This document shows, piece after piece, positions 1 through 9,341 of a DNA stretch of 64,000 bases. Origin of the DNA: Bacteroidota bacterium (GTDB taxonomy: Bacteria > Bacteroidota > Bacteroidia > Bacteroidales > SKPS01); contig JAKLII010000002.1 in assembly GCA_022709695.1 (NCBI GenBank), positions 1 through 64,000 of the forward strand, read 5' to 3'. Numbering within the stretch: position 1 is the stretch's first letter; every line of letters starts with the position of its first letter. Position numbers and translations under genes: made by a program. A model generated the notes under the pieces. The model was given only the letters and a program-made list of their open reading frames with translations. It did no database searches and was not told the DNA's origin.

Positions 1-1560
1 GTTCCATGTGGGGGAAGCTGCGTAGCCGATGCCCTGAGCGCGGTGCCTGAGGCTCCCGAAGGCACCGCAGCGAAAGCGAAGCCGATGGGTTCAAAGATCA
101 AAGTTCAACGATCAAAGAAATGTTCCATGTTCCAGGCGATGCCCTGAGCAAAGCCGAAGGGTTCCATGTTCCATGTGAGGGAAGATGCGTAGCCGATGCC
201 CTGAGCGCGGTGCCTGAGGCTCCCGAAGGCACCGCAGGGAAAGCGAAGCCGATGGGTTCAAAGATCAAGGTTCAAGGATCAAAGAAATGTTCCATGTTCC
301 AGGATCCATGTGAGGAAAGCTGCGTAGCAGCGTACTATTTTCAGGTTCAAGGATCAAGGTTCAAGGATTAAAGAAATGTTCCGGGTTCCAGGTTCCATGT
401 GGGGGAAGCTGCGTAGCCGATGCCCTGAGCGCGGTGCCTGAGGCTCCCGAAGGCACCGCAGCGAAAGCGAAGCCGATGGGTTCAAAGATCAAAGTTCAAC
501 GATCAAAGAAATGTTCCAGGTTCCAGGCGATGCCCTGAGCAAAGCCGAAGGGTTCCATGTTCCATGTGAGGATAGATGCGTAGCCGATGCCCTGAGCGCG
601 GTGCCTGAGGCTCCCGAAGGCACCGCAGCGAAAGCGAAGCCGATGGGTTCAAGGATCAAAGTTCAAGGATCAAAGAAATGTTCCGGGTTCCATGTTCCAT
701 GTGAGGGAAGCTGCGTAGCAGCGCACTCTTTGTAGCCATGAGGGCCTGCCACACATCAAAAAGCTGCAGCGCAGCGTACCATTTTCAGGTTCAAGGATCA
801 AGGTTCAAGGATCAAGGATCAAAGAAATGTTCCGGGTTCCATGTTCCATGTGAGGGAAGATGCGTAGCAGCGTACTATTTTCAGGTTCAAGGATCAAGGT
901 TCAAGGATCAAAGAAATGTTCCGGGTTCCAGGTTCCATGTGGGGGAAGCTGCGTAGCCGATGCCCTGAGCGCGGTGCCTGAGGCTCCCGAAGGCACCGCA
1001 GCGAGAGAGTCACCAGAACGCGGTGCCTGAGGCTCCCGAAGGCACCGCAGCGAAAGCGAAGCCGATGGGTTCAAAGATCAAAGTTCAAGGATCAAAGAAA
1101 TGTTCCAGGTTCCAGGCGATGCCCTGAGCAAAGCCGAAGGGTTCCATGTTCCATGTGAGGGAAGCTGCGTAGCAGCGCACTCTTTGTAGCCATGAGGGCC
1201 TGCCACACATCAAAAAGCTGCAGCGCAGCGTACCATTTTCAGGTTCAAGGATCAAGGTTCAAGGATCAAAGAAATGTTCCGGGTTCCATGTTCCATGTGA
1301 GGAAAGCTGCGTAGCAGCGTACCATTTTCAGGTTCAACGATCAAGGTTCAAGGATCAAAGAAATGTTCCAGGTTCCATGTTCCATGTGAGGGAAGCTGCG
1401 TAGCCGATGCCCTGAGCGCGGTGCCTGAGGCTCCCGAAGGCACCGCAACGAAAGAGTCACCAGAAAGCGGTGCCTTCGGGAACCTCAGGCACCGCAACGT
1501 AACATTTTCAGGTTCCGGGTGAAAAGGCCGTTGGCCGTTAGCTTTTTTTATTACCTTCGG
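1..1560. repeat. Composite nested repeat array, no genes
   Basis: The stretch is built from a few modules shuffled in varying order. The GC-rich module, which can fold with an 8-bp stem (CGGTGCCT/AGGCACCG), starts at about 41, 208, 432, 599, 972, 1021 and 1419, and one inverted copy lies at 1468-1495. Between copies are short modules such as GGTTCAAGGATCAAAGAAAT, GTTCCATGTTCCATGTGAGG and GCTGCGTAGCAGCG. Larger blocks are duplicated: 1-126 matches 392-517 (offset 391), and about 715-805 matches about 1165-1255. Short open frames cross the array, but their peptides only reflect the repeats and match no family I know, so I call none. The same modules recur at 19950-20093, 21469-21590, 23159-23291, 42326-42540 and 53346-53700. 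The array continues off the left edge. Confidence 0.9.
1550..1557 (+). promoter_or_regulatory. Possible -7 box for the 1611 gene
   Basis: TACCTTCG differs from the Bacteroidota -7 consensus TAnnTTTG by one base and lies about 54 bases before the ATG at 1611. It sits in a segment resembling the one ahead of the 30012 gene (TTTACCTTTGGAGC), so both may be promoter-carrying copies of one dispersed sequence. Confidence 0.35.
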
Positions 1561-1610
1561 GGCTAAAATTTTCGCCAATAGCCAACTAGCGACTCTGATT
1601 TATAATTACC

Positions 1611-3680
1611 ATGTTCCCTCCCCCTTTTTTGCACAAATGGGGCATCCCATTCCTGATCATTGCTGCTGTAGGAATTTTCAACTGGCCCTATATCTTTGTC
1701 GATTATCTGTATTTCGATGACACCTACTGGTATTTCGTCGGTACCGAGGGACTGAAGTTTTCCGAATTCCCCCGGGGGCCACAAACCCAAATCTGCCTTT
1801 TACATGGGGTCAGAGACTGGTTTAATGCAGCTTGTATGGTGAAGGTTGGCGTTCCGGTTACCCGGGCAATCACTGTAGCCCTAATGGCTTTGACCTCACT
1901 GGTGATGTTCAGGATATACTGTAGGTTCAGCTTTCCTGTCCACATTGCCCTGCCTGCAGCCATTATCCCGAACATCCTGCCCGGATTAACAGGTATCCCC
2001 TTTGGCGTCAATGCCTCCTATGCTCCATGGTATCTCCTCCCCATTGCGATTTCTATCCTTCTGATTATAAAGTCATTCAATACCATCGGACTTAAAAGGT
2101 TCCTGCTGTACGGAGGGGCATTCCTGCTCTATGCTGCCGGACTCCATCTCAACCCGGCAGCAAACTTCATGATCCCGGTGGTACTGGCTACCTTTTTGTT
2201 TTTGCCTCAGCGGAAGCCCAAACAGCTGATTCTGGCAGCCCTGCCTTTCCTCTACCTGGGACTGTTTCAGCTATTCCTGCAATATCGGTATTCACATATT
2301 GAGGCAGTACAACTATCAAAGATCGAAATGATTACCCGATTCGGAAAGCTGATCAGACGCTCTGCTTTAATACCGCTTCCCATGATCTGGGATGCCATTC
2401 TCGTCTTAATCCTTTCTATATCTGGTGTTTTTGGAATATGCCACGGGCATAAGATAAAATTCCAGCCAAACTTACCGCACGCAACCAGGCTTGCACCAAG
2501 GCATACAAAACAGTTACTCCTTTGGGTTATCGCCTGGATAGCCGGAAACAGTTTCGTTTATATTGCCGTGTCTGCCTCTTTCAGGTCCAACGATTACTCC
2601 TATGTTTTTAATTTTGGAATGGTATTGCTTCAGGTAATCGGAGTGATTTTTATCCTTAGCCGTTTGTTTAAATCCAAAATCCCAACAGAAACCATCTGTC
2701 GGGCAGGGTGGATCATTCCTGTGGTTTTGGTGTTATGCACCGGAATAGCACGGCTAATGGTTTACGACTACCCTGAAACGTACACATCAAACCTGAGAAG
2801 TGAGCTGAAAAAACACATGATCCCCAAGGGCAGCCAAATAATTGTTATTGGGGGAAACCCTCCACATCCAGGTATTTTTAAAGCGAACTCAGGCTTTGTC
2901 AGATATCTTACAGGCAGAAACGACCTGACGGCATTGCTTGGCCCGGAGTCATTTCCTGGTGATGTGTTCGATCCCAGCTTATCCTGGGGGGGGACGATGA
3001 CCGGTCTCGACTCTCTGAAGCCCACAGTGGCCTTTAGGGTCTTACACAAGAAACTGAAGAAAGTCCCGTACCTGCTTCAGGTAAAAAGACCCGACAGATT
3101 CAATGAGGCTGAATGTAAGTGGAGCCTTTGGAGCCTGTCGTCAGGTAAGCCTGCAAGGATCAGGGGTGGAAACGGGTTCGAAAGCCTTTTCGGTTCTCTT
3201 GAAACATTATCCCGTCATTTCCCCATGGATCAAATTGGCTTTGCTCCCGGACCTTACAGCAATGTTCCAGTGACTCCACAGACCGCTGATTCACTGATCA
3301 AAATACCGGGACTCCTGACATTTCCTGCCAGGGTAGAAGACTACTTCACCCTGCTGCAGGGATGGGTCCAAACCAGGTCTGATGGCTCCTGCCTTCAATT
3401 ACTGGTTCGCACCGACCATATTCCTAAAGAACCATTCAATCTGCAATGCGCCGTCAATGATAGCCTGCATCAGATTTCCCTTTTCAGCTATACTTCACCC
3501 GGCGACCATTTCCTGATCAGGATTCCTTTGCCGGATGTGTCACCTGCCATCCTCACCACTCTGAATATCGGCTTTAGCAACAATACGGGCTATCCATGGA
3601 AACAATTGGAAATCAGGCAGAAATCAAAACAGGCTTCAAAAAGTCTGAAACTAGGATATAAACCTGCAGGCCTGCGTTAA
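1611..3680 (+). CDS. Polytopic membrane protein, possible GT-C type glycosyltransferase
   Basis: This 689-residue protein has a hydrophobic N-terminal two thirds (about residues 10-400) with roughly ten predicted membrane segments. The C-terminal part (about 410-689) looks soluble. An acidic pair, D36-D37, sits in the first loop just after the first membrane segment. GT-C glycosyltransferases that use polyprenyl-linked sugars carry acidic residues in this place, so I infer that fold weakly. I do not recognise a named family. The position directly ahead of wzm/wzt at the head of a polysaccharide locus supports a role in glycan assembly or modification at the inner membrane. Wzy-like polymerase or simple membrane protein are alternatives. 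The ATG at 1611 begins right after the repeat array and is followed by a plausible membrane-protein N-terminus. Confidence 0.7.
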   Translation: MFPPPFLHKWGIPFLIIAAVGIFNWPYIFVDYLYFDDTYWYFVGTEGLKFSEFPRGPQTQICLLHGVRDWFNAACMVKVGVPVTRAITVALMALTSLVMFRIYCRFSFPVHIALPAAIIPNILPGLTGIPFGVNASYAPWYLLPIAISILLIIKSFNTIGLKRFLLYGGAFLLYAAGLHLNPAANFMIPVVLATFLFLPQRKPKQLILAALPFLYLGLFQLFLQYRYSHIEAVQLSKIEMITRFGKLIRRSALIPLPMIWDAILVLILSISGVFGICHGHKIKFQPNLPHATRLAPRHTKQLLLWVIAWIAGNSFVYIAVSASFRSNDYSYVFNFGMVLLQVIGVIFILSRLFKSKIPTETICRAGWIIPVVLVLCTGIARLMVYDYPETYTSNLRSELKKHMIPKGSQIIVIGGNPPHPGIFKANSGFVRYLTGRNDLTALLGPESFPGDVFDPSLSWGGTMTGLDSLKPTVAFRVLHKKLKKVPYLLQVKRPDRFNEAECKWSLWSLSSGKPARIRGGNGFESLFGSLETLSRHFPMDQIGFAPGPYSNVPVTPQTADSLIKIPGLLTFPARVEDYFTLLQGWVQTRSDGSCLQLLVRTDHIPKEPFNLQCAVNDSLHQISLFSYTSPGDHFLIRIPLPDVSPAILTTLNIGFSNNTGYPWKQLEIRQKSKQASKSLKLGYKPAGLR

Positions 3681-3867
3681 GACTTCAGGAAACATGATGC
3701 GGGAATGGTTCCGCATGGACTTTCCGCTTCAACCAACCAACAGCTAAATCCAAAACCGCTTCTCCTGCACAACAACCAAACAACTCAATCCCGAATCGCT
3801 GCGCTCTCGGGACTTCGCTCCGCCTCCTCAACTTCCAAAACTTCCTCAACCTCCTCAACTTTTTTCC
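3681..3867. repeat. Short intergenic repeats and a hairpin ahead of wzm
   Basis: The gap holds an inverted repeat ATGCGG/CCGCAT at about 3697-3714 without a T-run, then a segment (about 3788-3828) similar in reverse complement to 53384-53418. It ends in tandem CCTCAACTT-like units (about 3825-3862). No gene is visible. Confidence 0.6.
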
Positions 3868-3875
3868 TATATTTG
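3868..3875 (+). promoter_or_regulatory. -7 box TATATTTG abutting the wzm start
   Basis: An exact TAnnTTTG match ends only four bases before the ATG at 3880. If it is used, the mRNA would start at or very near the start codon, so wzm would be leaderless or nearly so. Confidence 0.5.
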
Positions 3876-3879
3876 CCAC

Positions 3880-4701
3880 ATGAACCCGGTAAAAACGATA
3901 CTGGTACCGGCCTGGTCGTTTCTGGTGCATATCATCCAGCACAGGCACCTGGTGGCATCCCTTACCCGCCGCGACTTTGAGCGCAAGTATGTGAAGAACT
4001 TCCTGGGGATGGTATGGGCGGTGATCGATCCTTTTGCCTTTGTGGTCATCCTCTATTTTGTGTTCGGCTCCAGGTTTGGCAACAAGATGGCCGATGGCGT
4101 GCCCTTTGTCGCCTACCTGCTGTGCGGCTACATCGCCTACGACCTTTTCTCCAACATCCAGCAGCTCACCCAGGTGGTGAAGGACTACAGCTTCCTGCTG
4201 AAGAAGGTGGAATTCAAAGTGGCGCTGCTCCCCATCGTGCGCATCAACTCGGGGCTGCTGGTGCACGCTGTGGTGTTGCTGGTAACCATCGTGATCCTGC
4301 TCGTAAACGGCATCTATCCCAACTGGTACTGGCTGCAGATGCTTTACTACATTGCTGCCCTGGGCGTATTCCTGCTGGGCACCGCCTGGTTCACCTCTTC
4401 GGTGTACCTGTTCTTCCCCGATATCGGCAACATCATCGGCATTATAATCCGTATCCTCTTCTTCTTCACCCCCATCTTCTGGACCCTGGAGGGGCTGAGC
4501 CCAAAGATGGCATTTGTGCTGAAGCTCAACCCGCTGTTTTACATCGTCCAGGGGTACCGCGACAGCCTGCTGTACAGCCGGGGGTTCTGGGAGATGCCCG
4601 ACCTTACCCTGTTTTACTGGGGGCTCACCCTGGGGATGCTGCTGCTGGGGATGGTGGTGTTTAAAAAGCTGAGACCCCACTTTGCAGATGTAACCGATTG
4701 A
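3880..4701 (+). CDS. wzm: ABC transporter permease for polysaccharide export (Wzm type)
   Basis: The protein of 273 residues is the membrane half of an ABC-2 type exporter that moves polyprenyl-linked O-antigen or similar glycan across the inner membrane. It shows a soluble N-terminal stretch with the family-typical sequence RRDFERKYVKNFLG, then about six hydrophobic segments, and a C-terminal loop containing LNPLFYIVQGYRDSLLY, which is characteristic of the TagG/Wzm/KpsM group. Length is normal for Wzm. The ATPase partner begins 18 bases downstream. Start choice rests on the ATG at 3880 and on the conserved N-terminal region beginning shortly after it. Confidence 0.93.
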   Translation: MNPVKTILVPAWSFLVHIIQHRHLVASLTRRDFERKYVKNFLGMVWAVIDPFAFVVILYFVFGSRFGNKMADGVPFVAYLLCGYIAYDLFSNIQQLTQVVKDYSFLLKKVEFKVALLPIVRINSGLLVHAVVLLVTIVILLVNGIYPNWYWLQMLYYIAALGVFLLGTAWFTSSVYLFFPDIGNIIGIIIRILFFFTPIFWTLEGLSPKMAFVLKLNPLFYIVQGYRDSLLYSRGFWEMPDLTLFYWGLTLGMLLLGMVVFKKLRPHFADVTD

Positions 4702-4719
4702 GTTTTTGAATGAACGATT

Positions 4720-6147
4720 ATGGCAGAGAAAGATACCGTAATACGGCTCACAGGGGTTTCGAAGATGTATAAGCTCTTCGGGAGCAAGACCGACCGGTTG
4801 AAGGAGGCGTTGCACCCGTTCAAGAAGAAATACCACAAACCCTTCTATGCCCTCAGGGATATCAACCTGGAGGTAAAGCGGGGTGAGATCCTGGGCATTG
4901 TGGGGGTAAACGGCAGTGGAAAATCTACCTTGTTAAAATTGATTTCAGGTATCATTCCGGCCACCCGGGGCAGTGTGGAGGTGAAAGGGCGCGTGGTGCC
5001 CCTGCTGGAGCTTGGGGCGGGCTTCAACCCCGAGTTTACCGGCCTCGAAAACATCTACTTCTACAACAGCATCCACGGGTACACCCGTAAGCAAACCGAT
5101 GCCATCCTGAATGAAATCCTCGACTTTGCCGAGATCGGAGAATTCATCCACCAGCCGGTAAAAACCTACTCCAGTGGAATGAAAGCCCGTTTGGCCTTTG
5201 CCGTATCGGTAAACATCGACCCCGATATCCTGATCCTGGATGAGGTGCTCTCGGTGGGCGATGAACTCTTTCGCCGGAAATGCTACGCCCGGATGGAGCA
5301 GTTTTTTAAGGGGGGGAAAACGATATTGTTTGTGAGCCATTCGGTGCAGGCCATTAACCAGTTGTGCACCCGCAGCGTGCTGCTGAGCGGCGGACAGCTG
5401 ATCCTGGAGGGGCCCACCAAACTGGTAACGGCGCAATACGAGCGTTACCTGTACGCCAAAAAGGAGATGATGGCCACGGTAAGGGAGGAGATTGTGGAGC
5501 TCAATAAAAACGAGGCATTAAAAGCGGCCGCCTATGCAGAGCTTGCTGCCGCCAAAGATACACCAACCGCACCCCCTCACCCCACCGACGAACCGGTGGT
5601 TACCGCAAACACCCCCGAAACTGCCCGGCAAGCCGCCAAAGAGCTCCTGAAACCCAAAGCGCAGTCCCTCCCGAATCTGATCCCTAAAAGTACTGTGGAA
5701 TACAGGAATGCAGAGGTGGATATTTTTGAAATGTGTATTAAAACCGTAGATGGGTTAAAAGTTAATGTATTAATTCCAGGTGACAGATATGAGTATTCTT
5801 ACAAGGTTAGTTTCAGACAAAATGCAAAAAATGTAGCCTTTGGAATGATGTTCAAAACCGAAAAGGGGTTGGATATCTGTGGAATGAATACTGAGAATAT
5901 CCAAATGTTGGTTGAGCAAACAATTGCTGGGTCGATTTTTTTAGTTCGTTGGAGTTTTACTTGTAACTTACTTCAAGGCACTTATTATACAAATGCTGGT
6001 GTTTCAGAATATACTGCGGGTAAACATCGGTTTCTTAACAGAATAGTTGATGTGTTAGTGTTTAAAGTTCGGGAGCAAGCGCAACCGGTAAATTCAGGTA
6101 TGGTATTTATGATCAGTGAAAAACCACAAATACAGATAATTAACTAA
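4720..6147 (+). CDS. wzt: ABC transporter ATP-binding protein with C-terminal glycan-binding domain (Wzt type)
   Basis: This 475-residue subunit powers glycan export together with Wzm. Walker A is GVNGSGKST (62-70), the ABC signature lies at YSSGMKARL (150-158), and Walker B is ILILDEVLSVGD (170-181). Residues about 245-320 form a linker rich in Ala, Pro and Thr. Residues about 325-475 form a separate beta-rich domain, which in Wzt proteins recognises the modified end of the O-antigen. The DNA changes sharply at about 5690: the ATPase half is GC-rich, while the C-terminal domain is AT-rich with different codon choice. This mosaic fits domain exchange that tunes exporter specificity to the local glycan. 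Confidence 0.93.
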   Translation: MAEKDTVIRLTGVSKMYKLFGSKTDRLKEALHPFKKKYHKPFYALRDINLEVKRGEILGIVGVNGSGKSTLLKLISGIIPATRGSVEVKGRVVPLLELGAGFNPEFTGLENIYFYNSIHGYTRKQTDAILNEILDFAEIGEFIHQPVKTYSSGMKARLAFAVSVNIDPDILILDEVLSVGDELFRRKCYARMEQFFKGGKTILFVSHSVQAINQLCTRSVLLSGGQLILEGPTKLVTAQYERYLYAKKEMMATVREEIVELNKNEALKAAAYAELAAAKDTPTAPPHPTDEPVVTANTPETARQAAKELLKPKAQSLPNLIPKSTVEYRNAEVDIFEMCIKTVDGLKVNVLIPGDRYEYSYKVSFRQNAKNVAFGMMFKTEKGLDICGMNTENIQMLVEQTIAGSIFLVRWSFTCNLLQGTYYTNAGVSEYTAGKHRFLNRIVDVLVFKVREQAQPVNSGMVFMISEKPQIQIIN

Positions 6148-6161
6148 TCAGTTATGCTTCA

Positions 6162-7370
6162 ATGGGTGAAAATCTAATTTTTCTCATCTCCCAGCCCCGA
6201 GCTGGCTCCACTTTAACCCAGAAAATTCTGGGGAGTCACTCCATGATCCACACCCAATCGGAACCCTGGGTGATGTTGCACCCTTTACATTCCCTAAAAC
6301 CTGATGGATTGGTGGCAGAGTATGATGCGCAACTTGCTGCAAAAGGATTGCAGGACTTCATCCAGGCACTTCCCGGTGGGCAGGAACAATATGGGCAACG
6401 GCTTTCGGAGATGTATGCAGGTTTTTATACCGATATTGCAAAAGCGGCTGGGAAAAGGTATTTTCTGGATAAAACCCCCAGATATTACCTGATCATACCT
6501 GAATTGATACAATGTTTTCCGGATGCAAAGTTCATCATTCTGTGGCGCAATCCACTGGCAGTGCTAGGTTCCATAATAAATACATGGACGAAACAGGATT
6601 GGTACCGGTTGTCTGAATTCAAGTATGATCTTTTGCGGGCCCCTGAGTTAATGTTGCAAGGGAAGGAGTTGTTAGGCGACAGAGCCTTCCATATCCAATA
6701 CGAGCATATGTTGACAAACCCCGAGGTAACCTTTCAAGATACCTGTCGGTTTCTTGAGATTCCTTTTGAACCTTCGATGATTGATTATGGGAATTACGGC
6801 CACAATACCTGGCTGTATGGCGACAAAGGAACCGTTAACGAAAAGAGCCGCCCCGATCAATACCATGCCGGGCTATGGCAGACAACCCTCAATGACCCGC
6901 AGTATTGGCGATTGATGCACGAATATCTGGCAGCACTTGGCGGTGGAATGCTTGGAAATATGGGTTACTCTTACAATGAAATGGAGCAAACCCTGTTAGA
7001 AAACAAACCAAATGTTGACATCGAAAAATCCAGTGTATCCTTGCAACAACTCACCGACAACATCGTCCGCACCATGCTCGAATATAAAAGAGCGCTGGAG
7101 TTGATGAGACAAAGGGACACCCTTATTAAGCAAAAAGACCAGCTTATCCAACAGAAGAATGAAGAAATAAAGTCTAAGAGTGATGAGTTGAGGCAGAAAA
7201 ATGAAGAAATAAACGAGAAAAATAATAGACTAAGATACAAAAGAAGAGTAATTGTAATGAAGAGTAAAGAGCTATTAACTGTTGAGCAGGAAATTTCCAG
7301 AATCGAAAAATCATTGTTTTACAAAATATGGGTATTGGCCTCTCGTATTATACAAAGAAAAAAAAATTAA
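6162..7370 (+). CDS. Sulfotransferase-family protein with long C-terminal coiled coil
   Basis: The N-terminal domain (about residues 1-265 of 402) carries the PAPS-binding signature SQPRAGSTLTQ (10-20), followed by the second nucleotide-site segment with WRNP in a beta-alpha context (about 128-131). Family members transfer sulfate from PAPS to hydroxyls of carbohydrates, tyrosines or small molecules. Residues about 285-385 are highly charged, rich in Lys, Glu, Gln and Asn, with heptad-like spacing, and predict a long coiled coil. The protein ends with a hydrophobic then basic stretch (FYKIWVLASRIIQRKKN) that could bind membrane. Its place right after wzt suggests a glycan-terminating modification: in ABC-dependent O-antigen systems a terminal cap and a coiled-coil ruler can set chain length. 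That role is inference. Confidence 0.8.
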   Translation: MGENLIFLISQPRAGSTLTQKILGSHSMIHTQSEPWVMLHPLHSLKPDGLVAEYDAQLAAKGLQDFIQALPGGQEQYGQRLSEMYAGFYTDIAKAAGKRYFLDKTPRYYLIIPELIQCFPDAKFIILWRNPLAVLGSIINTWTKQDWYRLSEFKYDLLRAPELMLQGKELLGDRAFHIQYEHMLTNPEVTFQDTCRFLEIPFEPSMIDYGNYGHNTWLYGDKGTVNEKSRPDQYHAGLWQTTLNDPQYWRLMHEYLAALGGGMLGNMGYSYNEMEQTLLENKPNVDIEKSSVSLQQLTDNIVRTMLEYKRALELMRQRDTLIKQKDQLIQQKNEEIKSKSDELRQKNEEINEKNNRLRYKRRVIVMKSKELLTVEQEISRIEKSLFYKIWVLASRIIQRKKN

Positions 7371-7498
7371 CATTGAGGACACCTAATTTCAACAACTAAC
7401 ATGAGAACACAAATCATCTATTAAAAAATATTTTACTTGGAACTATATACACCATTATTAGTGTGAAATGGAAAATATTTTAATCAAATTTTTTATAC
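7371..7498. other. AT-rich gap, no feature recognised
   Basis: This 128-base gap opens the AT-rich block that runs to about 9406. I see no clear -7 box, hairpin or gene in it. Confidence 0.5.
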
Positions 7499-8242
7499 AT
7501 GATAACCTTCTCTATTATTATACCAACATACAACAGTTCTAAATACATTGAAGGGTGCTTGAAAAGTGTATTTGCACAATCGTATAATGAGTATGAAATT
7601 ATTATCGTGGATGGGGATTCTACTGATAATACAATAGAAATAATATCTAGATTTCAAGATGATCGGTTGAAATTGATAGTTGGTAAGGATAATGGAGTTT
7701 ACGATGCCATGAACAAAGGAATTTCGATAATAAACGGGGATTGGTTATATTTCCTGGGTAGTGATGACAGGTTAAAGGATGAATTTGTTTTAGAAGATAT
7801 AAATAAATATATTCTAAAATTCAAACCTAAATTTCTATATGGAAATGTAAATGTTATTGGTGATACCGATTGGGCAAAGGATGGAGACATTTATGATGGT
7901 GAATTTTCAAAAATGAAAATATTCCAAAAAAACATTTGTCATCAAGCAATTTTTTATCACAAACAACTATTCCATCGATTAGGAAAATTCAATATAAATT
8001 ATAAAATCTGTGCAGATTGGGACATGAATTTAAGGTGTTTTGCAAATTTTAAACCATATTATATAAATAGAATTGTAGCAAATTTTTATGGTGGAAATAC
8101 CAGTAGTTCGAATAATAAAGATCATGTATTTGGCGCAGATATATGGAAAAATATTTTAAAATATTTTTTAAGAAATCCAGGGTATTACAATTTACTATGG
8201 AAATACCGTAAGCTAATCTTAAAATCGTATATAAAAATTTAA
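7499..8242 (+). CDS. Family 2 glycosyltransferase
   Basis: A GT-A fold enzyme of 247 residues that transfers a sugar from a nucleotide donor on the cytoplasmic side. It has the N-terminal FSIIIPTYNSS, the VDGDSTDN segment (37-44) and the donor/metal site LGSDD (86-90). The downstream KICADWDMNLRCF region is typical of the short WcaA/WcaE-like GT2 group. It is clearly paralogous to the gene at 16925, sharing the YDAMN(K/H)GI, GDWL(Y/H)FLGSDD and KICADW segments. Its coding DNA is markedly more AT-rich than that of the paralogue, which suggests separate acquisition. Confidence 0.88.
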   Translation: MITFSIIIPTYNSSKYIEGCLKSVFAQSYNEYEIIIVDGDSTDNTIEIISRFQDDRLKLIVGKDNGVYDAMNKGISIINGDWLYFLGSDDRLKDEFVLEDINKYILKFKPKFLYGNVNVIGDTDWAKDGDIYDGEFSKMKIFQKNICHQAIFYHKQLFHRLGKFNINYKICADWDMNLRCFANFKPYYINRIVANFYGGNTSSSNNKDHVFGADIWKNILKYFLRNPGYYNLLWKYRKLILKSYIKI

Positions 8243-8282
8243 AATCTGTATAGCTAAAATACAACACAACAATATTCTAAGC

Positions 8283-9341
8283 ATGAATAAGAAAGCAAGG
8301 TTAATAGCGTTTTATCTACCCCAGTTTCATCCTATACCTGAAAATGATGAATGGTGGGGCAAAGGTTTTACTGAATGGACCAATGTTACGAAAGCTAAAC
8401 CACTGTTTAAGAAGCATATTCAACCGAAACTTCCGGCTGATTTAGGATTTTATGATTTACGCATCCCAGAAGTAAGAGAGCTACAGGCACAGCTAGCTGC
8501 AAAACATGGAATTGAAGGATTTTGTTATTGGCATTACTGGTTAGGTGGCGGCAAAAGACTTTTGGAACGACCATTTCAAGAAGTTTTGGAATCAGGAAAA
8601 CCAGACTTCCCCTTTTGTCTCGGCTGGGCTAATCATAGTTGGCAAGGCAAAGGTTGGATGGGTTCTGATGCTTGTTTTATTGAACAAAAATACTTAGGCA
8701 AAGAGGATGCTAAACTGCATTTTAAATTTCTGCTTAGAGCTTTTGAAGACAAACGTTACCTGAGGGTTAATGATAATCCTTTATTAGTCATCTACAGGCC
8801 CAATGAAATCCCTGATGGGAAAAATTATTTAAATTATTGGAGGGAACTTGCTCAATTCCATGGAATTGGAAATCTATTTATTATCGGAGATACTCCTCTA
8901 TACAACAATGAACAGATTGGGCTTGATGGAGTATTATATTCTGGTCAGAGACACTTGAAAAATAGTGTTTGGGAGAAGCCAGGCTTGTTTGATTTAATTA
9001 GAGGCCAAAAAATAAAAAAGGTGTGTTATAAGGAGGTAATTCCACATTTGATTAAACCAGATGGCTACCAAGTCGGTGAATATCCGGTAATTATCCCTAA
9101 TTGGGATACTACGCCTCGGCTAAACACAGATGCTATGATTTTTTACGATAATAACCCAGAATTATTTAGAGAACATGTAAAACAAATACTAGACAAAGTA
9201 TCTAGCAGGTCATACTCTGAAAACATTATCTTTATCAGATCCTGGAATGAATGGGCTGAGGGTAACTACTTAGAACCTGATCAGGAATTTGGGGATGCAT
9301 ATCTCCGTGTTTTAAAACAAGAAATTGAGGCGAATCAATAA
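8283..9341 (+). CDS. WbsX-like protein (GH99-like fold)
   Basis: The 352-residue protein matches the WbsX family found in O-antigen and capsule loci. Recognisable segments are AFYLPQFHP (9-17), the EWWGKGFTEWTNV region (23-35), HYWLGGG, and near the end SWNEWAEGNYLEPD (about 320-333). The fold is related to family 99 glycoside hydrolases, which act on endo-mannosidic links, but WbsX proteins are usually listed as putative glycosyltransferases or lipopolysaccharide biosynthesis proteins and their reaction is not established. The DNA is AT-rich, like the preceding gene. Function beyond glycan assembly cannot be told from sequence. Confidence 0.85.
   Translation: MNKKARLIAFYLPQFHPIPENDEWWGKGFTEWTNVTKAKPLFKKHIQPKLPADLGFYDLRIPEVRELQAQLAAKHGIEGFCYWHYWLGGGKRLLERPFQEVLESGKPDFPFCLGWANHSWQGKGWMGSDACFIEQKYLGKEDAKLHFKFLLRAFEDKRYLRVNDNPLLVIYRPNEIPDGKNYLNYWRELAQFHGIGNLFIIGDTPLYNNEQIGLDGVLYSGQRHLKNSVWEKPGLFDLIRGQKIKKVCYKEVIPHLIKPDGYQVGEYPVIIPNWDTTPRLNTDAMIFYDNNPELFREHVKQILDKVSSRSYSENIIFIRSWNEWAEGNYLEPDQEFGDAYLRVLKQEIEANQ

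Noticed and set aside
120..956. Open frames of 70-85 codons in the left repeat array
   Set aside because: Their peptides repeat with the DNA modules (EAPEGTA, KVQGSKKCS), share no features with proteins, and have no promoter of their own.
1..1560. CRISPR array or integron attC array
   Set aside because: Modules are nested and irregular, there are no equal-length spacers, no integrase, and no cassette genes in one orientation.
3697..3714. Rho-independent terminator after the 1611 gene
   Set aside because: The 6-bp stem has no following T-run, so it is too weak to call.
3685..4836. Long minus-strand frame opposite wzm
   Set aside because: Low-complexity His/Gln/Val-rich peptide created by codon bias of the real gene on the plus strand.
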